From NCBI GenBank assembly GCA_964439625.1, contig CAYTPI010000005.1, forward strand, positions 124,001 through 188,000: a stretch of 64,000 nucleotides of DNA, written 5' to 3'. Below, piece after piece: positions 53,272 to 62,550 of the stretch. How positions within the stretch are numbered: the stretch's first letter is position 1; each line of letters starts with the position of its first letter. The notes beneath the pieces are model-generated. The model did not search any database. It was not told the origin of the DNA and saw nothing but the letters and a program-made list of their open reading frames with translations. A program made the translations under genes and the position numbers. Origin of the DNA: CAYTPI01 sp964439625 (GTDB lineage: Bacteria; Chloroflexota; Anaerolineae; Aggregatilineales; UBA3940).

Positions 53272-53667
53272 ATGGACCTTATCGTTTCACTACAAAAACT
53301 GGTCGGTCTGGGAAAACCGCTGAGCGAATTACGCCCAACACTGACTCAATTTGCCCACCGCTATCAGCCTAACATCGAAGACACTGGGTTTAAGCTGTGT
53401 TGGAAAAAGCTCATGTCGGTGGTTGGCACTAGCGCACCGGATGCCGCTTTGACGGGCTTACTCCGTTTTTTGACCCAAGCAAACTTTCAACAATACGCGC
53501 AAATTTGTATGAACCTTGATTGTTCAGTTGCGTTTATCATTGATGGCGGTAGCCTTTGTATGGATGCCCACGATGGGGAAGTTGTCTGCTGCTCACCAAA
53601 TGATATGGTCGCCGCGCTCCAAAACCTCTGCGATTCTTATGATAAAATTGAAGGAAATAATGCCTGA
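53272..53667 (+). CDS. Unknown 131-residue protein ahead of the MaoC pair
   Basis: 131 residues with a GGGTGGGAG ribosome-site region before ATG 53272. The middle has VGTSAPDAALTGLLRFLTQ and the end LDCSVAFIIDGGSLCMDAHDGEVV, suggesting a small alpha/beta domain with a ligand pocket; five Cys are scattered. It is not recognised. It overlaps the next gene by 8 bp, so it likely belongs with the hydratase subunits, perhaps as a carrier or regulator. Confidence 0.6.
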   Translation: MDLIVSLQKLVGLGKPLSELRPTLTQFAHRYQPNIEDTGFKLCWKKLMSVVGTSAPDAALTGLLRFLTQANFQQYAQICMNLDCSVAFIIDGGSLCMDAHDGEVVCCSPNDMVAALQNLCDSYDKIEGNNA

Positions 53668-54088
53668 TTTCAGTGATTTGGAAGGGAAGACCTTTCCATC
53701 ATTTACGTATACAATTGAACGCTCAAAAGTGCGTGAATTCTTGCTTGCCATCGGTGATACCAATCCAGTGTATTTACAAAATGAGCCCCCGGCACCGCTT
53801 CCACCAACATTTGCCACCGTAATCTCATTTTGGGGCGGCTTCGGCATTGCTGAGGTGATGCAAGCGCTCGGTGTCGAAATGCAGAATGTGTTGCATGGTG
53901 ATCAGGAATACACGCATCTTAGGCCAATATACGTTGGCGATACAGTAACAGGGACGACTCGTATTAGCTCAGTGAAGTCCCGCGGTGGCATGGACTTCAT
54001 CGGGTTGAACACAGTCTATATCAACCAAGCAGGTGATAAAACTATCGTTGAACAAGCAACGGTTATTGTGCGCGGTGGAGACACATGA
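53660..54088 (+). CDS. MaoC/FAS1-type dehydratase N-terminal-domain subunit
   Basis: 142 residues from ATG 53660 with AAGGAAA upstream. Hot-dog fold of the MaoC_dehydrat_N type: LEGKTFPSFTYTIERSKV, AIGDTNPVYLQ, PPTFATVISFWGG, DQEYTHLRPIYVGDTVT. In mycobacterial HadA-like proteins this non-catalytic half pairs with a catalytic MaoC half; the next gene supplies that. Together they likely act as an (R)-3-hydroxyacyl (CoA or ACP) dehydratase/hydratase. Overlaps its partner by 4 bp. Confidence 0.82.
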   Translation: MPDFSDLEGKTFPSFTYTIERSKVREFLLAIGDTNPVYLQNEPPAPLPPTFATVISFWGGFGIAEVMQALGVEMQNVLHGDQEYTHLRPIYVGDTVTGTTRISSVKSRGGMDFIGLNTVYINQAGDKTIVEQATVIVRGGDT

Positions 54089-54510
54089 TGATTAACTTTG
54101 AAGACGTAGAAATCGGTATGGAACTGCCCAAGTTGATCAAGGGGCCTGTTACTCAAACTGATCTCGTGCGCTATTCAGGTGCTTCCGGAGACTTCAACCC
54201 AATTCATACAGTCCCAGAGATTGCCCGCTCCGTTGGGTTAGAAGGTGCGATTGCTCATGGAATGCTTATTATGGCATACGCAGGCCAAGTCCTGACAAAC
54301 TGGGCTGACCCTACTGCCATTCAGCAGCTCAAAGTGCGCTTTACTGATATGACCAAGCCGGGTGAGATTCTTGTTTGCAGTGCAAAGATCACGAAAAAGA
54401 ACGATGATGACAAAACAGTCAGTGGCAGAGTTTATGTTGTCTCTCAAGCTGATGAAAGTCAAAAGCTCAAAGGAACCTTCACACTGAAACTGCCGTTAAA
54501 ATCGAATTGA
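54085..54510 (+). CDS. MaoC-type (R)-specific hydratase catalytic subunit
   Basis: 141 residues. The active-site dyad of MaoC hydratases is present: SGASGDFNPIHT, with Asp and His four residues apart (D-x3-H within DFNPIH), then GLEGAIAHGMLIMAYAGQ. It hydrates 2-enoyl thioesters to (R)-3-hydroxyacyl thioesters or the reverse. Translationally coupled to the non-catalytic subunit gene (ATGA) and to the following Hsp90 gene, which is an unusual neighbour for a fatty-acid enzyme. Confidence 0.85.
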   Translation: MMINFEDVEIGMELPKLIKGPVTQTDLVRYSGASGDFNPIHTVPEIARSVGLEGAIAHGMLIMAYAGQVLTNWADPTAIQQLKVRFTDMTKPGEILVCSAKITKKNDDDKTVSGRVYVVSQADESQKLKGTFTLKLPLKSN

Positions 54511-54512
54511 CG

Positions 54513-56369
54513 ATGCCAGAACAGCATACCCTTCGCTTCCATCTACCAGGTATCCTGACCTTATTGGGGGAACATCTCTATTCAAACCCACGGGTTGCCG
54601 TCCGCGAGCTTATTCAGAATGCTTACGACTCCTGTCAGCGCCGTCGATTGGAAGACCCACAGCTTCCATCAGGTTACCACCCTAGTCTCGAAATTTCTGC
54701 TGACCCCTTAGCCCGAACTTTAACCTTTCGCGATAACGGCTCAGGTTTGACGCGAAATGAAATCGCCACTTACTTATCTACAATTGGACGCAGTTATACC
54801 ACGGAACTTGCAGGCCGTTTAGCCTCTGGTCAGTCACCAGAAGCGAACACGCTAGTTGGGCAGTTTGGGCTTGGCCTCTTATCTGCTTTCGCAATAGCCT
54901 CGCGGATTGAAATCCTGACACATTCTTACAAGATGGGGCAACCTGCTTGGCGTTGGGTCTTTGATGGTGGTGAGCATTACACCCTTGACATTGATGAGCG
55001 GCCCGCAACAGGGACAACGGTCATCTTGCATCTTAAGCTTGAGGGCGAATTTCTGCTGAATGCTACTCTGAGACGAGAAACCGTTAGGCAATTTGCAAAT
55101 TTTTTGCCGATTTCTATTACATTCGCTGGGGAGTCTGAAGTCGTCAATCAACAGCAGGCACCTTGGGATAAAAATCTGACAGACTTAACCGCCTACGCTG
55201 ACTTTGTCTCACAGGCTTTTGACGACCCTGATATTCTTACGCTTCTCGTGCTGAGGGGGTTTTCACCTGAACCAGCTACAACGGCTACGGAGTTGCGACC
55301 ACTCCGTGGAGTCTTATACGTCCCTGCAGATGCAGAAATATCCGTGCGTGAGTACGGTGACGTGTGGGTATATGTTCGAAGAATGTTTGTCACTCGCCTT
55401 GAGCGTGATTTACTACCGCCTTGGGCCCGATTTGTGAGGGGTGTGATTGAAGCTCCGCACCTTAACCTAACCGCCAGCCGGGAGCAAGTACGGAAAGATG
55501 CAGCTTTCTACGAAACTCAAAAGGCTGTTGAACAACAGTTATTAGCGCATTTTCGCTACCTAGCAGAGCATCAGCCGCAGATTTGGAAGAGTATCGTTTA
55601 TGAACATAATGATCTGATTAAAGGTTGGGCTGTTCAGACACCCCAACTTTTTAATGTTGTATCTGATCTTGTTTATCTCGAGACAACCGAAGGCCAGCAA
55701 ACATTACCGCAGTATTTGGCAAATGATTCAGATAATCGCGTGTTTTATCTAGCAGAAAACATTGGGGAGACGCAAGCCGCCTTACTCTATGAGGCAAAGG
55801 GACTCGTTGCTGTTAAGGCCAGCCGTTTTGCTGAAGAAGACTTCCTGAAAGAATATGCTGCCGCTCACCCTGAGATCGAGTTAGTTCAATTAACGCCTGG
55901 GTCAGATATTATTTTTGAGCCAGCAAATTCGGATGATAGGCAGACTTGGTTACCAATTATGCGCTACTTCACAGAGCAGGGGGTGGATGTGCAATTGGTA
56001 TCCTTTGACCCTATCCTCATTCCGATGGTGCTGGTATTTACCCCTGGCTCAGACACAATCTCAAGGGCTCGTCGAGCGCTCGAACAGGACGAAATACATG
56101 GTGCTGTCGCACGGATGTTAAATGAATATGTTAGCCTGCGTGATCCTTATGCGCTTGCTTCGCGCGGGGTGCTGCATCTAAATACGCGTAATTCACTACT
56201 ACATCGCCTACTCAAAATTACGCAAGATGATCCGCGGTTTACAGCTGTCCTGGAAATTCTTTATCACAACGCACGCTTCTTCGCGGGCCAATCCTTGACA
56301 GCCTCTGAAGCGCGGCTTAGTTTCGATATGATTACGTTCAGTGTAGCAGATTTACTTCAGTTAGAGTGA
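54513..56369 (+). CDS. htpG: Hsp90 family chaperone (HtpG-like)
   Basis: 618 residues from ATG 54513; a TTG at 54507 overlaps the preceding stop and is less likely. The GHKL ATP site is complete: ELIQNAYDS (cf. ELISNASDA), RDNGSGLT (cf. DTGIGMT) and VGQFGLGLLSAFA (cf. IGQFGVGFYSAF). The middle domain has GVIEAPHLNLTASREQVRKD, the usual GVVDSEDLPLNISRE site. The C-terminal dimer domain is short. Divergent from E. coli HtpG in many positions. It assists folding or maturation of clients; adjacency to the Hsp70/AAA+ run hints at shared work (inference). Confidence 0.9.
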   Translation: MPEQHTLRFHLPGILTLLGEHLYSNPRVAVRELIQNAYDSCQRRRLEDPQLPSGYHPSLEISADPLARTLTFRDNGSGLTRNEIATYLSTIGRSYTTELAGRLASGQSPEANTLVGQFGLGLLSAFAIASRIEILTHSYKMGQPAWRWVFDGGEHYTLDIDERPATGTTVILHLKLEGEFLLNATLRRETVRQFANFLPISITFAGESEVVNQQQAPWDKNLTDLTAYADFVSQAFDDPDILTLLVLRGFSPEPATTATELRPLRGVLYVPADAEISVREYGDVWVYVRRMFVTRLERDLLPPWARFVRGVIEAPHLNLTASREQVRKDAAFYETQKAVEQQLLAHFRYLAEHQPQIWKSIVYEHNDLIKGWAVQTPQLFNVVSDLVYLETTEGQQTLPQYLANDSDNRVFYLAENIGETQAALLYEAKGLVAVKASRFAEEDFLKEYAAAHPEIELVQLTPGSDIIFEPANSDDRQTWLPIMRYFTEQGVDVQLVSFDPILIPMVLVFTPGSDTISRARRALEQDEIHGAVARMLNEYVSLRDPYALASRGVLHLNTRNSLLHRLLKITQDDPRFTAVLEILYHNARFFAGQSLTASEARLSFDMITFSVADLLQLE

Positions 56370-56382
56370 ACTGAAGCAAATC
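56349..56382 (+). terminator. Hairpin overlapping the end of the Hsp90 gene
   Basis: GATTT-A-CTTCAGTT (56349-56362) pairs with AACTGAAG-C-AAATC (56369-56382) over 14 positions with one A-C mismatch and loop AGAGTG. It spans the TGA stop. The following TAAAATAAATAG is not a T-run, so termination is probable but not certain. Confidence 0.5.
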
Positions 56383-56451
56383 TAAAATAAATAGGGTAAC
56401 TGCCCCACTCGAGCTATGGGATGTGGACTATTTGACCGAAAGAGCCTACAC

Positions 56452-56481
56452 TTGAACTGCAAATTAGGGTAAGTTTATGCT
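56452..56481 (+). promoter_or_regulatory. Candidate promoter of the pentose phosphate operon
   Basis: TTGAAC at 56452-56457 and TATGCT at 56476-56481, 18 bp apart, about 58 bp before the transketolase start. Confidence 0.38.
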
Positions 56482-56538
56482 TGTATTGGTAGCATATGCA
56501 CCCCACGTTTTCCCCTTACAAAATCATCCGGAGGAACC

Positions 56539-58542
56539 ATGACCACAGCAGTGTCTCAGGACATTCAAGAACTCAGCATCAACACAATTCGTATGCTTGC
56601 CGTTGACGCCGTCCAAAAGGCGAATTCTGGTCACCCAGGGTTGCCGATGGGGGCTGCTGCGATGGCTTATGCAATCTGGACGCGCCACCTTAATCACAAC
56701 CCTAAGAACCCGAACTGGGCTGACCGCGATCGGTTTATTCTTTCTGCTGGTCACGGCTCGATGTTGCTCTATGCATTGCTACATCTAACCGGCTATGATG
56801 TTTCGCTGGAACAGATTCAGCAATTCAGGCAACTGCACAGCATTACTCCGGGGCACCCTGAAAGTAACATGACTCCGGGTGTTGAAGTGACCACTGGACC
56901 TTTAGGGCAGGGCTTTGCCAATGGTGTTGGCTTGGCTGTTGCTGAACGCTTCCTTGCTGAGATGTTTAACACCGATGAGCATAAAATCGTTGACCATTAT
57001 GTGTATGCCATCGTTAGTGATGGTGACTTGCAAGAGGGTGTCTCATCTGAAGCCGCGTCCTATGCTGGTACTCAGAAGTTGGGTAAGCTGATCTATTTAT
57101 ATGATGACAACGAAATTAGCATTGAGGGTGACACTGACGTCACCTTCCGCGAAGACGTTGGCGCACGATTTGCCGCCTACGGTTGGCATGTAGTTGGCCC
57201 AATTGACGGGATGGATGTTGAGGCTGTTGATGCTGCGATCAACGAAGCTAAGCGTGTCAAAGATAAACCTTCTCTAGTTATCTGCACAACAACTATCGGT
57301 TATGGGTCGCCAAATAAGGCTGGTACGCACGGCGTCCACGGGTCACCGCTTGGGCCAGATGAAGTCGAAGCCACAAAGAAAAACCTAGGTTGGCCTCTTG
57401 AGCCAGCGTTCTACATACCGGGCGAAGCACTTGAGCATTTCCGTGAAGCTATTGATGAAGGAGCGGCTTCGGAGGCTGGTTGGCAGTCGGCGTTTGATGC
57501 GTATGCAGCAGCAAACCCTAAAATGGCAGCACAATTCAACCGTCAAATGACTGGTGATCTATCTGAAAGTTGGGACAATGCTATTCCAAACTTTACGCCT
57601 GACGATGGCCCAATCGCGACCCGCAATGCAGGTGGCACCGTACTCAATGCGATGTTCCAAAATACGCCGGAACTGCTTGGCGGTTCAGCCGACCTTGCAC
57701 CAAGTACCAAAACATGGCTCAGTGACTCCGGTAGTTTCGGTTGGGATCAGGGAGGCCATAACCTCCAGTTTGGCATACGAGAGCATGCTATGGGTTCAAT
57801 TGCTCTTGGGATTGCACACCATGGTGGCGTTCTGCCATTTACCGCTACCTTTCTGACGTTCGCAGATTACATGCGCCCACCTATGCGCCTCGCAAGCTTG
57901 TCGCAAGAGCGCGTCGTCTTTGTCTTTACACACGACAGCATTGGGCTAGGTGAAGATGGCCCAACGCACCAACCTGTTGAACAGCTTGCCACCCTGAGAG
58001 CTATTCCGGGAATGCGCGTATTTCGCCCGGCTGATGCAAATGAAGTCGCTGAAAGCTGGCGTCAAGCTGTGTTGTATAAATCCGGCCCAAGCTGCATCGT
58101 GCTAAGTCGTCAAAAGCTGCCCATTTTTGACCGTACGCAAATGGGGGCGGCCTCTCATACGGCAAAAGGAGCCTATATACTCGTCGATACTGATAACACA
58201 CCAGATGCCATTTTAATTGCAACGGGTTCAGAAGTTGCTTTAGCAGTTGATGCAGCAGCAACCTTAACCAAAGATGGCGTAGCAGTCCGTGTCGTTTCCA
58301 TGCCTTCAATGGAACTTTTTGACCGACAGGCGCAGAATTATAAGGACAATGTCTTAATTCCCGGTGTGCCCAAGCTAGCCATAGAAGCTGGTATTTCCCA
58401 AGGTTGGTACAAGTATGTCTTGCCTGAAGGCGGTATGGTCACGCTTGACCGTTTCGGTGAGTCTGCTCCGGGTAGCGTCGTTATGAAAGAGCTCGGCTTC
58501 AGTGTTGAAAACGTCGTTGAAAAGGCCAAGGCACTACTGTAG
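56539..58542 (+). CDS. tkt: Transketolase
   Basis: 667 residues, the usual length. The TPP site shows SDGDLQEGVSSEA, the N-terminus has NSGHPGLPMGAA and DRFILSAGHGS, the pyrimidine domain has GIREHAMG and the C-terminal domain has TPEAL-like end residues. It exchanges two-carbon units between sugar phosphates. A strong CCGGAGGA ribosome site precedes it. First gene of a pentose-phosphate run with rpiB, zwf, opcA and pgl. Confidence 0.97.
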   Translation: MTTAVSQDIQELSINTIRMLAVDAVQKANSGHPGLPMGAAAMAYAIWTRHLNHNPKNPNWADRDRFILSAGHGSMLLYALLHLTGYDVSLEQIQQFRQLHSITPGHPESNMTPGVEVTTGPLGQGFANGVGLAVAERFLAEMFNTDEHKIVDHYVYAIVSDGDLQEGVSSEAASYAGTQKLGKLIYLYDDNEISIEGDTDVTFREDVGARFAAYGWHVVGPIDGMDVEAVDAAINEAKRVKDKPSLVICTTTIGYGSPNKAGTHGVHGSPLGPDEVEATKKNLGWPLEPAFYIPGEALEHFREAIDEGAASEAGWQSAFDAYAAANPKMAAQFNRQMTGDLSESWDNAIPNFTPDDGPIATRNAGGTVLNAMFQNTPELLGGSADLAPSTKTWLSDSGSFGWDQGGHNLQFGIREHAMGSIALGIAHHGGVLPFTATFLTFADYMRPPMRLASLSQERVVFVFTHDSIGLGEDGPTHQPVEQLATLRAIPGMRVFRPADANEVAESWRQAVLYKSGPSCIVLSRQKLPIFDRTQMGAASHTAKGAYILVDTDNTPDAILIATGSEVALAVDAAATLTKDGVAVRVVSMPSMELFDRQAQNYKDNVLIPGVPKLAIEAGISQGWYKYVLPEGGMVTLDRFGESAPGSVVMKELGFSVENVVEKAKALL

Positions 58543-58591
58543 ATCAAGTCGAGTTGTTGCTGATAACTATGTTAAGAGGGGGCAAGTTACT

Positions 58592-59062
58592 ATGAAGGTT
58601 GTTATTGGGGCCGATCACGCTGGTTTTACTTTGAAAGAGGCCGTCAAGAGCTTTATTATGGATTTGGGACATGAGCTGATCGATATTGGCACAGATAGCA
58701 CTGACTCAGTTGATTATCCGGATATTGCTGAAGCCGTCGGCAGTGAGATCACTGCTGGCAATGCGGAGCGTGGTGTGTTGATTTGCGGTAGTGGTGTGGG
58801 CGCTAGCATTGCCGCGAATAAGATTCCTGGTATTCGTGCTGCTATTACCCACGATCACTATTCCGCTGCCCAAGGCGTTGAGCACGACGATATGAATGTT
58901 CTGACGCTTGGGGGAAGGGTTGTTGGTGAAGAAAATGCAAAAGACCTCATACGAGCATTTCTTACTGCACAATTCACTGGCGAAGAGCGCCATCAGCGGC
59001 GGGTAGGCAAAATTAAGGCAATCGAAGAGACTTATACCAAGGGAACTGACGATAATGGTTGA
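58592..59062 (+). CDS. rpiB: Ribose-5-phosphate isomerase B
   Basis: 156 residues from ATG 58592 (MKVVIGADHAG), with AAGAGGGGG upstream. GADHAGFTLKE is the N-terminal site. LICGSGVGASIAANKIPGIRA includes the catalytic Cys of RpiB and its anion hole. It interconverts ribose 5-phosphate and ribulose 5-phosphate. Its stop overlaps the zwf start by 8 bp. Confidence 0.95.
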   Translation: MKVVIGADHAGFTLKEAVKSFIMDLGHELIDIGTDSTDSVDYPDIAEAVGSEITAGNAERGVLICGSGVGASIAANKIPGIRAAITHDHYSAAQGVEHDDMNVLTLGGRVVGEENAKDLIRAFLTAQFTGEERHQRRVGKIKAIEETYTKGTDDNG

Positions 59063-60599
59063 TGTGGTCAAGGAAAACCCGCTTGGCATCGGTGATAGGC
59101 TTGGTGTTTCTCTTGAACCCGTTACCTTTTGTATCTTCGGTATTACAGGTGACCTTGCGGCACGTAAATTGGTGCCAGCCTTGTTTAGCTTGGCGCAAGA
59201 GAACTACCTGCCGACGTCATTCAACATCATAGGGTTCGCTCGCCGAGACTGGGATGACGAATACCTTCGTAACTTAATGCGTGAGGCTGTCAGAGAACAC
59301 AGTCGCCACGAAATTCCGAATGACTCCGTGTGGGAAAGTTTTGCCCGCCATATGCACTACGTCCGGGGTAATTTCGGTGAGAAAGACACCTTCATCAATT
59401 TGGACAAAGAACTGGCTCGTTTCGCCGAAGAAGCCAACATGCCAGATAATCGCTTGTACTATCTGTCAGCGCCGCCGTCCTTCTACGAGACAATCATTGA
59501 AAATCTTGGTCATGCCGGTATGGCTCAAACGTCTGAAGCAAGTTGGCGCCGCATTATCATTGAGAAGCCATTTGGGGCTAGCCTCGATACGGCTGTCAAG
59601 CTTAATAACGTCGTCCACAATGTTTGGCAAGAAAAGCAGGTATACCGCATTGACCATTACCTCGGTAAAGAAACGGTACAGAATATTCTCGTGCTGCGGT
59701 TCGCAAATGCTATCTTCGAACCAATCTGGAACCAGCAATATGTTGACCACATTCAAATAAGCGTGGCTGAAGCCGGCGGAATAGAAGGACGTGGTGAGTA
59801 TTACCATGAAGCCGGTATTGTTCGTGATATCGTTCAGAACCATCTGCTTCAATTGTTGACACTGGTTTGCATGGAGCCCCCTGTTGTCTATGAGTCCGGC
59901 CCCATTCGTGATGAAAAAGTGAAAGTGCTGCGCGCGCTACGCCCAATTACAGGTCAAGCCGTAATGACAAATACAGTACGGGCACAATATGGTACAGGCA
60001 GCATTAATGGGCAAATGGTGCCGGGCTATCTTGATGATGATGAGGTGCCCGAGGAATCTCAAACGGCAACCTATACAGCGATGAAATTGTTTGTAGATAC
60101 CTGGCGCTGGCAAGATGTACCTATCTATATTCGTTCTGGTAAGCGTATGACGACACGAGCAACTGAAATTTCCGTGCACTTCAAACAGCCGCCACAATTG
60201 ATGTTTCATCAGCAGCCGGATCAATTGGGCCCGAATATCTTAGCTATCCGAATTCAACCAAATGAGGGTATCTCCTTACGCTTTGATGCTAAACTGCCGG
60301 GTCAGGGAATTATCCGCCGTCCAGTTACAATGGACTTTAGCTATGGCGCTTCCTTTGGGATTGCCTCACCACCGCAGGCTTACGAGCGCCTTCTTCTGGA
60401 TGCCGTTCTCGGTGATGCAACGTTGTTTGCCCGAAGCGACGATATTGAGTTCGCATGGCGTTTCGTTGACCCAATTCTTGAGGCTTGGCAAGAGCCTACT
60501 TTGGCTCCTGACCTTGAAAGCTATGAAGCGGGTACCTGGGGGCCACAAGGAGCCTCAGATTTACTAGAGCGTGATGGTCGTTCATGGCGGCGTTTGTAA
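59055..60599 (+). CDS. zwf: Glucose-6-phosphate 1-dehydrogenase
   Basis: 514 residues. The NADP site is FGITGDLAARKL, the substrate/catalytic motif is RIDHYLGKE, and the middle has EPIWNQQYVDHIQI. It oxidises glucose 6-phosphate to 6-phosphogluconolactone. Its companion OpcA follows by 19 bp. Confidence 0.97.
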   Translation: MVDVVKENPLGIGDRLGVSLEPVTFCIFGITGDLAARKLVPALFSLAQENYLPTSFNIIGFARRDWDDEYLRNLMREAVREHSRHEIPNDSVWESFARHMHYVRGNFGEKDTFINLDKELARFAEEANMPDNRLYYLSAPPSFYETIIENLGHAGMAQTSEASWRRIIIEKPFGASLDTAVKLNNVVHNVWQEKQVYRIDHYLGKETVQNILVLRFANAIFEPIWNQQYVDHIQISVAEAGGIEGRGEYYHEAGIVRDIVQNHLLQLLTLVCMEPPVVYESGPIRDEKVKVLRALRPITGQAVMTNTVRAQYGTGSINGQMVPGYLDDDEVPEESQTATYTAMKLFVDTWRWQDVPIYIRSGKRMTTRATEISVHFKQPPQLMFHQQPDQLGPNILAIRIQPNEGISLRFDAKLPGQGIIRRPVTMDFSYGASFGIASPPQAYERLLLDAVLGDATLFARSDDIEFAWRFVDPILEAWQEPTLAPDLESYEAGTWGPQGASDLLERDGRSWRRL

Positions 60600-60618
60600 C
60601 TATAGTGCTTAGGGGTAA

Positions 60619-61740
60619 ATGATGAACGAAGTCGTTGGGTTGCAACGTGTAAATGTGACGGCAATCCGCAAGGAATTACATGAATTATGGAAGTCGGAAT
60701 CGCTGAGCGACAAATCGACGACGATCAAAGCCCAGACGCATAATTTAATTGTCTATGTACGTGACAATTCGAAGCTAAATGACCTTACACAACGTATCAT
60801 CGAGTTGACTTCAGTGCGGCCCGGTCGGGTTATTGTGTTGTTTCGGGCTGATGCTGATGATGAATTGACATCATGGATATCCGCGTATTGTCGTCAGATT
60901 GAGCAGCGGCAGGTCTGCGGAGAATTGGTTATGTTGCAAGTCGGTGATGGCATTCGTGATGGTATTCATACAGATGTGATCGGCCTTCTTGTGCCTGATT
61001 TGCCAGTGTACTTGCTGTGGATGGATATGCCCGACCTTCAGGATGAACTATTTGTGCGGCTTGCTGATGAGGCCAACCGCATTCTTGTTGATACGCATGA
61101 AACAACCAACATTGTCGATTTGCTGCCTAAGTTGGCAATACTGTCAGACCACTATAATCTTGGAGACTTAAACTGGGTACGGCTCAATATGTGGCGGAGA
61201 CTGCTTCATCAGATTTGGGGTGCGCCTGACTTGAAGGGCCGTCTTAGTGAATTGCAATCGCTGGATATTCACTTTAACACGTCAACCGACTTTGCAAATT
61301 CTGCGCGAGCGTTGCTCCTGACGGGCTGGCTTGCTTCCTGCCTTGAATGGACGCTTGTCCGCGCAACGGCAGGTAAAATGGGGGGCTACAGCACTGTCTG
61401 GCATCGCTATGATGAGTTCGGCTGGGATGGCAAAGTGGAGTTGGTTGAAAGTAAACATACGGATTTAGCGACAGGCGAGATCGTCGGCGTATTTGTACAG
61501 GCTGGTAATAAGCCCCCATACGTCATGCCGCGTATCCAGATTAACGGCAAGCGCGGGCTGGTAGAACTTCGTATTGATGACAGCTCCCCGGCTTCCTCTC
61601 GCAGAGAGATGCCCTTCTCGACGATCTCAGCAGCGCACGCTCTCGCTGAGGAACTTGATCTCAGTTACGATCCCCTTTACAAAAACGCTTTGATGGTTGC
61701 AGCGAATATTGTAAACCAAGCACATGAAAGTAATAGCTGA
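60619..61740 (+). CDS. opcA: Glucose-6-phosphate dehydrogenase assembly protein OpcA
   Basis: 373 residues. OpcA-type layout: an N-terminal region with TTIKAQTHNLIVYV, GRVIVLFRADADD and PVYLLWMDMP, and a C-terminal half with LELR-type sheet and PASSRREMPFS. OpcA in cyanobacteria, actinobacteria and Chloroflexi binds and activates G6PDH, there in a redox-dependent way. It stands in zwf-opcA-pgl order as in many such genomes. Confidence 0.92.
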   Translation: MMNEVVGLQRVNVTAIRKELHELWKSESLSDKSTTIKAQTHNLIVYVRDNSKLNDLTQRIIELTSVRPGRVIVLFRADADDELTSWISAYCRQIEQRQVCGELVMLQVGDGIRDGIHTDVIGLLVPDLPVYLLWMDMPDLQDELFVRLADEANRILVDTHETTNIVDLLPKLAILSDHYNLGDLNWVRLNMWRRLLHQIWGAPDLKGRLSELQSLDIHFNTSTDFANSARALLLTGWLASCLEWTLVRATAGKMGGYSTVWHRYDEFGWDGKVELVESKHTDLATGEIVGVFVQAGNKPPYVMPRIQINGKRGLVELRIDDSSPASSRREMPFSTISAAHALAEELDLSYDPLYKNALMVAANIVNQAHESNS

Positions 61741-61743
61741 TTT

Positions 61744-62487
61744 ATGGAACGTGGCGAAATTGTTCGTTTGGCTGACCCAGCCGCAGTCGCTGAGGAGGCT
61801 GCTAGGCGCTGGGCGCAGATCGCCCAAGACGCTGTTGAAGAGCGTCAATCTTTTAGCGTTGCGCTGGCCGGCGGCAGTACACCTCAACGTCTATATCAAC
61901 TGCTTGCCACCGAAGCTTGGCAGACTCGAATTCCATGGAGCAAGACACACGTTTTCTTTGGGGACGAACGTCGTGTGCCCCACAGTGATCCTGATAGTAA
62001 TTACCGAATGGCCCGCGAAAGCTTGCTTGAGACCGTGCCTGTTCCCGAAGCTCAAGTATACCCTATGGAAAGCATGGGGTTAATTAAGAACAGTATGCGC
62101 GACTATGAGCGTAAAATGCGCCGCTATTTTGATCACGGTCGCCGTGAATTCCCCCGTTTTGATCTAATCCTGTTAGGTATGGGGACGGATGGTCACACAG
62201 CATCGATTTTTCCAGGGACGCGCGCAGTTAGTGACTTGACTAATCCCGTGTTGGTCTATGCTGTTCCGCAGTTGTACCAAGAGCGTATGACACTGACCTA
62301 TCCTGTGTTGAACAACGCTCGGCATATTATTTTCCTCGTCGTTGGCGAGAAAAAAGCTGATACGCTAGCCGCCGTTCTCGAGGGCTCAGTTAACATCAGC
62401 ACATATCCGGCGCAGGGTATTTCTCTAAAAAATGGATCATTGGTGTGGCTTGTTGATGAGCCAGCAGCTTCAAAGTTATCAAAATAG
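61744..62487 (+). CDS. pgl: 6-phosphogluconolactonase (DevB/SOL type)
   Basis: 247 residues. ALAGGSTPQRLYQLLA, FFGDERRVPHSDPDSNY and GMGTDGHTASIFPG are the family motifs. It hydrolyses 6-phosphogluconolactone. It begins 3 bp after opcA. The 6-phosphogluconate dehydrogenase gene that would complete the branch is not in this window. Confidence 0.96.
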   Translation: MERGEIVRLADPAAVAEEAARRWAQIAQDAVEERQSFSVALAGGSTPQRLYQLLATEAWQTRIPWSKTHVFFGDERRVPHSDPDSNYRMARESLLETVPVPEAQVYPMESMGLIKNSMRDYERKMRRYFDHGRREFPRFDLILLGMGTDGHTASIFPGTRAVSDLTNPVLVYAVPQLYQERMTLTYPVLNNARHIIFLVVGEKKADTLAAVLEGSVNISTYPAQGISLKNGSLVWLVDEPAASKLSK

Positions 62488-62550
62488 TAATTCGTCACCT
62501 GCTCCGACAAAAAACTGAATGTGCTCACTGGATTATAAAGGATAAACGCA

